Source: Anaerolineae bacterium
Lineage (GTDB): Bacteria; Chloroflexota; Anaerolineae; Aggregatilineales; Phototrophicaceae
Length of the DNA: 64,000 bases
Assembly: GCA_022822305.1 (NCBI GenBank)
Contig: JAJEBY010000010.1
Span: forward strand, 62,001-126,000
Direction of reading: 5' to 3'
Part shown: positions 34,887 through 41,404 of the stretch, in pieces
How the letters are laid out: each line of letters starts with the position of its first letter
How positions within the stretch are numbered: position 1 is the stretch's first letter
Notes under the pieces: model-generated
Told to the model about the DNA's origin: nothing
What the model saw: the letters and a program-made list of their open reading frames with translations, nothing else
Databases searched by the model: none
Made by a program: the position numbers and the translations under genes

Positions 34887-35906
34887 GTGTCAAGCAGAAT
34901 AACCATCCGGGAGATTGCCAAACGCGCTGGCGTGGGCACCACGACGGTGTCGCGCGTGCTCAACGATCATCCTTACGTGAGCGAAGACAAGCGACAGCGC
35001 GTGCTCGACGCCGTTGACGCATTGGATTACCGTCCCTCGCAGACGGCGCGGCATTTGCGCGGAAGTCCTTCCGGCTTGCTCGGATTCTTAACTGACGATG
35101 TCGCGACCACGCCCTACGCGGTGGATATCATTCGCGGCGCGCAGGACGTGGCCTGGCGGCATAACATGGTGCTGCTGGTGGCGGATTCCGGCAAGAATCC
35201 ACAATCGGCGGACGCGGCCCTGGACGTTTTTCTTGAACGCGAAGTCGAAGGCATCATCTACGCCGCCATGTATCATCGTCCCGTAGAATTGCCCGCCGCA
35301 TTAGCCAAGGCGCCGGCGGTCCTGGCCAACTGTTATTTGGAAGATCGCAGCCTGCCATCGGTAGTGCCGGACGAATTCGGCGGCGGCTACAGCGCCGTCG
35401 AAACTGCGATCAGAGCGGGCCACAAGCGCATCGCCTTCATCAACCTCTGGGATGACAACGTAGGCGTGACGCCGCCATTCCCCGCCATTTACGGACGATT
35501 GCGCGGCTATCGGCAAGCCTTGACCGATCATGGCATCGCCGTGGACGACGCCCTCGTGCGCTTCTCCAATCAGACGCCCCCCGAGAATTATCGCTTGACG
35601 CGGGAATTGATGGCGCTGGACGCACGGCCGACGGCGATCTTCTGTGGCAACGACAAAATCGCCATGAACTGCTACAGCGCGCTGGCGGAGCTTGGACTGC
35701 GCGTGCCGGCGGATGTGGCGGTCATCGGCTTCGACAATATTGCCCATATCGCCGAGGGTCTGCTGCCGGCGCTGACCACCATCCAACTGCCGCATTATGA
35801 GATGGGCCGCTGGGCGGTGCAATATCTGATGGATCGGGCGCAGGGGGAAGGCGAGCCGCCGCAGGTGGCGCTGCCTTGCCCCTTGGTGGCGCGGGAGTCG
35901 GTGTAA
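34887..35906 (+). CDS. LacI-family transcriptional regulator of the fructoside operon
   Basis: A 339-residue repressor. The helix-turn-helix T-I-R-E-I-A-K-R-A-G-V-G-T-T-T-V-S-R-V-L-N is followed by the hinge Y-R-P-S-Q-T-A-R-H-L-R, then the periplasmic-binding-protein-like sugar-sensing domain (G-L-L-G-F-L-T to the C-terminus, V-I-G-F-D-N-I). It begins with GTG at 34887, preceded by GGGGG; a longer frame from 34827 is open but adds no domain. It most likely binds the 22-bp palindrome upstream. Its last 40 bases have a decayed counterpart at 41271-41315. Confidence 0.92.
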   Translation: MSSRITIREIAKRAGVGTTTVSRVLNDHPYVSEDKRQRVLDAVDALDYRPSQTARHLRGSPSGLLGFLTDDVATTPYAVDIIRGAQDVAWRHNMVLLVADSGKNPQSADAALDVFLEREVEGIIYAAMYHRPVELPAALAKAPAVLANCYLEDRSLPSVVPDEFGGGYSAVETAIRAGHKRIAFINLWDDNVGVTPPFPAIYGRLRGYRQALTDHGIAVDDALVRFSNQTPPENYRLTRELMALDARPTAIFCGNDKIAMNCYSALAELGLRVPADVAVIGFDNIAHIAEGLLPALTTIQLPHYEMGRWAVQYLMDRAQGEGEPPQVALPCPLVARESV

Positions 35907-36010
35907 CTGATTCACCTCAGATGAAGTCCAGATCAGAATTTGCAGACCATCGCGCAGAGCGCATCGTCGGATACCAGACCTCGACGGTGTGATATCCGCT
36001 CCGAGACATA

Positions 36011-36119
36011 TCACTGCTCCCCCTCCACAATTCCCCGCGCCAACTCCAGCAGCGCCGCGTGCCGAGCGGCATCAAGCCGACCGCCACGCGTCATCGCATC
36101 GACTTGCGTGAACAGGCCA
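36011..36119 (-). pseudogene. Chimeric remnant: MalF-type permease piece joined to SbcD C-terminus
   Basis: Read on the minus strand, one open frame gives L-F-T-Q-V-D-A-M-T-R-G-G-R-L-D-A, like the permease at 30.8 kb (L-F-V-Q-V-D-V-M-T-R-G-G-P-L-D-A), and then runs on as A-A-L-L-E-L-A-R-G-I-V-E-G-E-Q stop, like the end of SbcD at 41.4 kb (A-A-L-L-E-L-A-R-G-I-V-E-G-D-D-R). Both parents share D-A at the join. There is no start codon or complete domain, so it is a fossil. Confidence 0.7.
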
Positions 36120-36359
36120 GTAGCTATAATCGTGATCAAGATTCAAGCGCAGCCCGGCCTGCACTAGAGCTTGTTTCATGGGTTTCTCTCAACCATTCAT
36201 CCTGTGCCTGTTTCACATGCTTGTTGATATTTAGTTTCAATTGCGTGGCGTGATTGATTCATAGTCTCATTTGAAACGCAAGTGTGACATCTTAGCGCCC
36301 AACAACACAATCGATCCAAACATCCTGTACTCGTTTCAGATTTCCTGTTGCCATCCTTA

Positions 36360-36405
36360 TTGAGACATGGTATCAATAAACATAATTACTGAGACTTGGT
36401 ATCAA
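36360..36405. promoter_or_regulatory. Two tandem dyad motifs before the fur-family gene (candidate Zur/Fur box)
   Basis: Two near-identical 17-base motifs, TTGAGACATGGTATCAA (36360-36376) and CTGAGACTTGGTATCAA (36389-36405), lie 29 bases apart. Each fits the palindromic form TGAnAC-n3-GTnTCA. They end 25 bases before the ATG at 36431, and CATAAT between them may be the -10 box. They do not match a published Zur or Fur consensus that I can recall, so the assignment rests on position and symmetry. Confidence 0.5.
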
Positions 36406-36430
36406 GAAGTAGCGCGAGATCGGATGGCTC

Positions 36431-36871
36431 ATGCGCGGCAAAACAATTGATCCCGAAGACTGGCTGACCGCGGTTGACGAGAGTGGCTTCCGTGCGACAA
36501 CAGTTCAGGAGACCTTGATCGATATTTTCGCGCGCGTTGAATATCCGCTCAGCGCCGAGCAGGCTTGGGATGTCGCCCGTCTGGCGCGCCCGAAAACCGG
36601 CAGAGCGACGGTCTACCGCACAGTCGAGAAGCTCGAAAACCTGGGCTTGATACGCCGGGTTCACGGTTATCAAGGCTGCAGCTACTTCGTGCCAACCCTG
36701 CCTGAGCTAATGATGCTGTTCATCTGTCTGGACTGCGGACGCGCGGAATATCTTGACAGCCAACCGCTGGACGAACTGATTAAGCAAAGTGAAGATTCCA
36801 GTGGTCATCACATCACCGACAGTCGATTGCAGCTCTTTGGCGCCTGCGCGGATTGTCAGCAAAACGCTTAA
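36431..36871 (+). CDS. Fur-family regulator (Zur-like by context), atypical metal site
   Basis: A 146-residue Fur-family protein. The winged helix includes the recognition region T-G-R-A-T-V-Y-R-T-V-E-K-L-E-N-L-G-L-I (56-74). Both structural zinc pairs are present: C99-x2-C102 and C139-x2-C142. The usual His cluster just before the first CxxC is replaced by L-M-M-L-F-I, and the late H-R-L is S-R-L, so the normal sensory ligands are missing. H125 and H126 or C83 might take over. The neighbouring COG0523 genes suggest zinc rather than iron, but this is inference. The two dyad motifs upstream suggest autoregulation. Confidence 0.82.
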   Translation: MRGKTIDPEDWLTAVDESGFRATTVQETLIDIFARVEYPLSAEQAWDVARLARPKTGRATVYRTVEKLENLGLIRRVHGYQGCSYFVPTLPELMMLFICLDCGRAEYLDSQPLDELIKQSEDSSGHHITDSRLQLFGACADCQQNA

Positions 36872-36892
36872 CCATAAAGGAGAACGTACACG

Positions 36893-38053
36893 ATGAATTT
36901 GTCAGTTGACTGGGGAACATTGTGGCTAGGCGGCTTTTGTCCGGTGGGGGCGCTGGGCGGTTTGCCGGTGCGCGGCGCGGATTATGCCGCCCATCCGCCG
37001 CTGGATGATTTGCTGACTCCGCCCCCTGGGACAGCGTTGCGCGCCAATGCGACGCTTGAGTCCGCTGAAGCGGCATGGTCGGAACGGCTGGACGGCGCAA
37101 TGATCCTGCTGGCGCGCAATGCCTACCGCGCTCGCCGTTTGCTGCATCTGGCGGCGGGGATTCAGCCAGGCGAATGGGTGGGCATCCCGGCGAATGCCAG
37201 CCATGACCTGGCCGAATCGGTCAAACATCATAAGGCGCTGCCGCGCTTTCTGGACTTTGACGCGCGTCTGCGGCTCGCGACATCCGCTACGCGCTTCAGC
37301 TGGACGCAGGTGCTTCGGGGGTTGTGGCAGCCGCAGAACGCTACCTGGCTCGACTTCGCGGACACCCTGCCTATGCCCGGCGCGGCAGAGCGCCCAGCGG
37401 TGACGCTTTTCGGCTTGCATTTGGCTGATGCCGAGGGCCGCCCCGGCGCGCTGCTGGTATTCAGTGATGAGGCGCTCTATGCAGAGGTGAAAGCCTTGCG
37501 TCAACCCGCGGACTTCCCGAACGCGGCGCAGGCATTAGCTCAGGCTGAACGTCTGCCGGAACTGGCGGAGCGGCAAAGCGCGAATCTGGCGGAAGCGCGG
37601 CGCGGTCTGCGTGACGCCGCCGGGCTGGCGACGCACGAGCCCAACAGGCTGGCGCTGGCAACCGCGGTCGCGGTGCAGATTCCGCCGGAGTGCGATGTCC
37701 CTACGTTTTACGCCTATGTTGAGCAGGAAAATACGCCCGTGCGCTGGCTGCCACAGATTCAGCCTTTGCATTATGCCGCGCTCCGCGCTGACGGCGCGCC
37801 AGATCACCGGGGAACGGCGGCGAACCTCGCCCGCTGGTTATACGTCCCGGTGGGGCCAGATTACACCTTTGAGGAGATCAAACACGGTGTGCTGGGCATC
37901 GTCAAAGCGGCGGAATATCTCGGTGTGCGCTGGCGCAGCAATCCAGCCCATGCGGCCGAGTACGCCGCCTTGATGGATCGAACCTATGGCGCCGGGCATG
38001 ATGCCTACCGGCCGTTGTTTGCGCTGGATGGAGCCTTCGCAGCGGGAGACTAG
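36893..38053 (+). CDS. DegT/DnrJ-fold protein lacking the PLP lysine (pseudo-aminotransferase)
   Basis: A 386-residue protein. Residues 75-125 (A-A-G-I-Q-P-G-E-W-V-G-I-P-A-N-A and R-F-L-D-F-D) follow the DegT/DnrJ/EryC1/StrS pattern of G-I-x-P-G-D-E-V-I-V-P-A and F-V-D-I-D. Where the family has F-S-F-H-x-T-K-x-x-x-x-G-E-G-G, this protein has L-F-G-L-H-L-A-D-A-E-G-R-P-G-A (172-186), with no lysine to bind PLP. It is therefore probably not an aminotransferase, perhaps a scaffold or binding protein. The C-terminal half (Y-A-Y-V-E-Q-E-N-T-P-V-R-W-L-P) is also DegT-like. GGAG lies before the ATG; it is 21 bases after the regulator. The family call is my own alignment by eye. Confidence 0.6.
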   Translation: MNLSVDWGTLWLGGFCPVGALGGLPVRGADYAAHPPLDDLLTPPPGTALRANATLESAEAAWSERLDGAMILLARNAYRARRLLHLAAGIQPGEWVGIPANASHDLAESVKHHKALPRFLDFDARLRLATSATRFSWTQVLRGLWQPQNATWLDFADTLPMPGAAERPAVTLFGLHLADAEGRPGALLVFSDEALYAEVKALRQPADFPNAAQALAQAERLPELAERQSANLAEARRGLRDAAGLATHEPNRLALATAVAVQIPPECDVPTFYAYVEQENTPVRWLPQIQPLHYAALRADGAPDHRGTAANLARWLYVPVGPDYTFEEIKHGVLGIVKAAEYLGVRWRSNPAHAAEYAALMDRTYGAGHDAYRPLFALDGAFAAGD

Positions 38054-38055
38054 CC

Positions 38056-38511
38056 ATGCGGTTGATCACGATCACCGGAATGCTGCATCAGCCAAAGGCC
38101 TTGTTCACACGGGCGCTCATTGAAGTGTTGTCCGCCGAAACTAACCGCCTCGCGCTGATCGACAATAGCGACTTGCCGTTGGCGATCGATGGGGTGACGC
38201 GCCAACGGTTGACGGGCGGCTGCGCTTGTTGTTCGCTGGCGACGGCGCTAATCAAGCAGCTGGGGCGGCTGGAAGCTGATTATGCCTTTCTGCCCGTCTC
38301 AGCGATGGCAGACCCGCAGGCGCTGGCGACGATCCTGGATAGTTTGCGGAGTGAACGTGTTCAGATAGCAACAGTGTCCCTAATTGATAATCAGACTCAG
38401 ATTCGTAACCCGTATCTGACGCGGAAACTGGAGTCTTACAGCGATGTTCAGGTTTATGAGCCTTTTGATTTTTCAGAATCTGTTCATGCCGCTATAGAGA
38501 CGCCGTTGTGA
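38056..38511 (+). CDS. Short COG0523-like protein with broken P-loop and intact GCxCC motif
   Basis: A 151-residue protein, two bases after the previous stop. It aligns with the first half of the COG0523 GTPase encoded at 38792. The P-loop T-G-F-L-G-S-G-K-T-T-L is T-G-M-L-H-Q-P-K-A-L-F here, losing the second Gly and the Thr needed for GTP-Mg. The metal motif G-C-A-C-C (C56, C58, C59) is kept, and A-M-A-D-P matches G-M-A-D-P in the GTPase. The NKxD base motif and CobW_C domain are absent. It may be a metal-binding partner or dominant partner of the real GTPase. It could instead be a decaying gene, but the frame is intact and tightly packed. Confidence 0.65.
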   Translation: MRLITITGMLHQPKALFTRALIEVLSAETNRLALIDNSDLPLAIDGVTRQRLTGGCACCSLATALIKQLGRLEADYAFLPVSAMADPQALATILDSLRSERVQIATVSLIDNQTQIRNPYLTRKLESYSDVQVYEPFDFSESVHAAIETPL

Positions 38512-38791
38512 GGAAGGCGCCACATGCTTCGAAAAGCGTCGCTCCTTGCTCGATGCCGACAGCGTGGCAGTCTGCTTGTTCTGCAGATGTCGCATCTCAG
38601 CGCTTACAAGTTAGCAATGCGAAGAATAATGGGACGTCGTAGGGGTGATTCTGTCAATCGCCCAATCAACAAATCTTGAACGTTCGGGCGACTTGTAATG
38701 TCCCCCTGCAATCGACTTGGTGGCGTATTCTCGTTACTTGTTTTGAACTACTTCTGTACCAAACGACAATCACTAAAGAGGAGACAGAAAC
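38512..38791. other. Gap between the two COG0523 genes with two B repeats
   Basis: About 280 bases. Two B-family palindromes lie at 38639-38663 and 38685-38708. The last 90 bases before the GTPase ATG are AT-richer and probably hold its own promoter; no copy of the TGAnAC-n3-GTnTCA motif was found there. Confidence 0.55.
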
Positions 38792-40150
38792 ATGATGAAT
38801 GCTGTTGATACACGAGTTCCCGTTGCTGTGCTGACCGGCTTTCTGGGGTCAGGCAAAACCACATTGCTCAACCGAATCCTGACCGAAAATCACGGCAAAA
38901 AAATCGCGGTCATTGAGAATGAATTTGGCGAAGTCGGCATCGACAACGATCTGGTCATTGGCGCGGAAGAAGAAATCTTCGAGATGAACAACGGCTGCAT
39001 CTGCTGCACCGTGCGGGGTGATTTGATTCGCATCCTCGGCCATCTTATGAAACGCCGCGACAAGTTTGATTACATCATGATCGAAACCACCGGCATGGCC
39101 GATCCCGGTCCCGTCGCGCAGACCTTTTACGTCGATGATGACATGCAGCAGAAGCTCCATTTGGATGCGATTGTCACGTTGGTCGACGCCAAGCATATCT
39201 GGGAGCATATTGATGACAGCGACGAGGCCAAAAAACAGCTTGCCTTTGCTGATGTTATCCTGCTCAACAAGATTGATCTGGTCGCGCCGGAAGACCTCGA
39301 GAGGCTTGAAGCCCGCATCAAAAGCATGAACAGTATGGCGAAAATCTACCGCAGCCGTGATGCGGTGGTCGAGATGGACAAAATTCTGAATGTGGGCGGC
39401 TTCAACCTCGACCGGGCGCTGGATATCGACCCGAAGTTCATGGAGCCGGAATACCCGTTTGAATGGTCCGGTATCTATCAACTGAACCCCGGAACTTGTG
39501 AATGGGTCATGGGTGAAGGACCTGACCCGACAATGGGGGCGGCGCTGTTGCCGCTGGCGAATACGGGACTGGCGGCGAAGGAAGCGACGCTGATGGACGC
39601 GGTATTGACCTTCTCAGACGACGAGCAGGCGATAAAAGCAGGGGAAATGATGCGCCTTGGCAAAGGACAGTACAACCAACTCGTGCTGAACGAAAGCGGC
39701 GAGACCGTCTTCAATATCGAGATCCAGCAGCCGGGTTATTACATGCTGTTCACCGAACATCACCCGGATGAATTCGACGCGCGCTTGCGCGGCGCGGACT
39801 CCGTGCCTGACCCGCTCGAGGCTCGCGAGTACAAGCCCGATCATGAACACGACGAAGAAGTGACTTCCGTTGGCATCAGCGTCCCCGGCGATCTCCAGTT
39901 AGAGAAGCTCAATAGCTGGCTCAGTCAGCTCCTGCAGGTACAGGGGCAAGACATCTTCCGTATGAAAGGCGTGTTGAGCGTGCGCGGTTGGGATGAGCGC
40001 TTCGTCTTTCAGGGGGTGCATATGCTCTTTGATGGCCGCGCCGATCGCCCCTGGGGGGAGGAACTACGGCATAACAAGCTGATCTTCATCGGGCGCAACC
40101 TGGATCGGGCTGCGCTGGAGAACGGCTTCCGCGAATGCCTCGCGGCATGA
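38792..40150 (+). CDS. COG0523 (CobW-family) GTPase, putative zinc metallochaperone
   Basis: A 452-residue G3E-family GTPase. P-loop G-F-L-G-S-G-K-T-T (16-24), metal motif G-C-I-C-C (C69, C71, C72), E-T-T-G-M-A-D-P, the base motif N-K-I-D (159-162) and a C-terminal CobW_C domain (about 355-450). A histidine-rich patch (D-H-E-H-D-E-E) follows residue 344. Between the G domain and CobW_C lies an extra beta-rich segment of about 110 residues (about 218-330), absent from short family members. Members linked to Zur deliver zinc to client proteins under shortage; here that role comes from context. AGAGGAG precedes the ATG. Confidence 0.88.
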   Translation: MMNAVDTRVPVAVLTGFLGSGKTTLLNRILTENHGKKIAVIENEFGEVGIDNDLVIGAEEEIFEMNNGCICCTVRGDLIRILGHLMKRRDKFDYIMIETTGMADPGPVAQTFYVDDDMQQKLHLDAIVTLVDAKHIWEHIDDSDEAKKQLAFADVILLNKIDLVAPEDLERLEARIKSMNSMAKIYRSRDAVVEMDKILNVGGFNLDRALDIDPKFMEPEYPFEWSGIYQLNPGTCEWVMGEGPDPTMGAALLPLANTGLAAKEATLMDAVLTFSDDEQAIKAGEMMRLGKGQYNQLVLNESGETVFNIEIQQPGYYMLFTEHHPDEFDARLRGADSVPDPLEAREYKPDHEHDEEVTSVGISVPGDLQLEKLNSWLSQLLQVQGQDIFRMKGVLSVRGWDERFVFQGVHMLFDGRADRPWGEELRHNKLIFIGRNLDRAALENGFRECLAA

Positions 40151-41196
40151 TGCAGCGCAAGCGCAAATCCAAACGGGCGCAGCCAGCGCTCAAGGCAATA
40201 TGGCGCGCTAACATTGACGATCATCCGATTGGGCTGGCGTGGTCGCCTGAAGGTAATATTCTGGCAGTGGCGGGGGTGTCTGGCCCAATCACGCTGTTTG
40301 ATGGCGCTGATGGCGCGGTTCAGCGGGTGCTGCCCGGTCATGCCTTGGATACGATGGCAATATCCTGGCACAAAGACAGCCGCCTCCTCGCGAGCGTTGG
40401 ACAAGACGGCAAGGTACGGCTCTGGGATGCCGAGACAGGAGCGCAGCGCTCTGAAATGGCAGGCGGGGCGAGCTGGGTGGCGCGCGTCGCTTTCTGCCCG
40501 GCAGGCGATTGGCTGGTGTCAGCCGCCGGGCGCAAACTGCGACTGTGGAACAGCGGCGGGGAATTGATTCGCGAATATCCCGATGCGAACAGCACGATTA
40601 CCGACATCAAGTGGCGCTATGACGGCAAACAGTTCGCCATCTCCGCCTACAATGGAGTCGTGCTGTATGACCCCGAACAGGCGGAACCGCTGCGTCGTTT
40701 CGAATGGCAGGGTTCGACGCTCACATTGGAATGGAGTCGCGATGGCAAATACATTGCCACTGGCGACCAGGACTCGACGGTGCACTTTTGGATCACCGCC
40801 AGCGGGCAGGATCTGCAGATGTGGGGTTATGAAACCAAGGTGCTGGAATTGGCATGGAGCTTCAATAGTCGCTATCTGGCGACCGGCGGCGGAACTCAGG
40901 TAGTGATCTGGGACTGTTCCGGCAAGGGCCCTGCAAACACTCGGCCGATAATGTTGGAAGGACATCAGCAGCTCATCAAGCATCTGGAATTTCAGCGTCA
41001 GGGTATGTTGCTGGCATCGGGCGGCAATGATGGCCTGCTGGCAATCTGGAAGGTCAAGAAGAATAAACCCGTTATGCTGGCGGATGCTGTGTTCAGAGCG
41101 CCGATTGCCGGCTTGGCCTGGTCGCCGGATGATCGCCGTATCGCCGTGTCAGATGAGAGTGGTACCCTGTCAATAGCGGCAGTGCAAGGGAATTGA
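40147..41196 (+). CDS. WD40-repeat protein
   Basis: A 349-residue beta-propeller of about seven WD40 repeats (for example L-A-S-V-G-Q-D-G-K-V-R-L-W-D, I-A-T-G-D-Q-D-S-T-V-H-F-W, L-A-S-G-G-N-D-G-L-L-A-I-W). No signal peptide, so it is cytoplasmic and probably a scaffold. The start ATG overlaps the stop of the COG0523 gene (ATGA), so the two are translationally coupled; an ATG at 40135 is an alternative. Coupling to the metallochaperone suggests a shared task, such as holding client proteins. Confidence 0.85.
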   Translation: MMQRKRKSKRAQPALKAIWRANIDDHPIGLAWSPEGNILAVAGVSGPITLFDGADGAVQRVLPGHALDTMAISWHKDSRLLASVGQDGKVRLWDAETGAQRSEMAGGASWVARVAFCPAGDWLVSAAGRKLRLWNSGGELIREYPDANSTITDIKWRYDGKQFAISAYNGVVLYDPEQAEPLRRFEWQGSTLTLEWSRDGKYIATGDQDSTVHFWITASGQDLQMWGYETKVLELAWSFNSRYLATGGGTQVVIWDCSGKGPANTRPIMLEGHQQLIKHLEFQRQGMLLASGGNDGLLAIWKVKKNKPVMLADAVFRAPIAGLAWSPDDRRIAVSDESGTLSIAAVQGN

Positions 41197-41270
41197 GAAC
41201 GGCCAATTATTTGAAATACTCACCCCCTCGCGCGCCGCTTTATTGCCGCCGTGAGTGAATGCCTGCCGTC

Positions 41271-41315
41271 GCCGACGCCACCGAGCCGCAGCTGGTGGCG
41301 CGGGAGTCGGTGTAG
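41271..41315 (+). pseudogene. Decayed LacI C-terminal fragment
   Basis: The frame ending at the TAG of 41313-41315 reads E-P-Q-L-V-A-R-E-S-V stop. LacI at 35.9 kb ends E-P-P-Q-V-A-L-P-C-P-L-V-A-R-E-S-V stop. The fragment therefore looks like a LacI-type 3' end with a short internal deletion, and no upstream part of the gene remains. It lies 89 bases before the sbcD 3' end, mirroring the lacI/sbcD-fragment pair at 35.9-36.1 kb. Confidence 0.6.
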
Positions 41316-41404
41316 GCTGTTGTCTGAGCGCTATAATATCTTCTGGGAGCGATCTACTGGCCGCTTAGTCGCGAGGACGACGTAGGCGTTGCCTGGCTGC
41401 GGTC

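Larger units (their letters stand above)
35907..36430. other. Intergenic region with decayed gene fragments and a candidate operator
   Basis: About 520 bases, with no intact gene. From left to right: about 100 bases without recognisable content, then a minus-strand remnant joining an sbcD 3' end to a permease fragment (36011-36119). A more AT-rich stretch (36170-36420) has several GTTTCA/TGAAAC half-sites, with two dyad motifs (36360-36405) directly before the fur-family gene. Confidence 0.6.
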
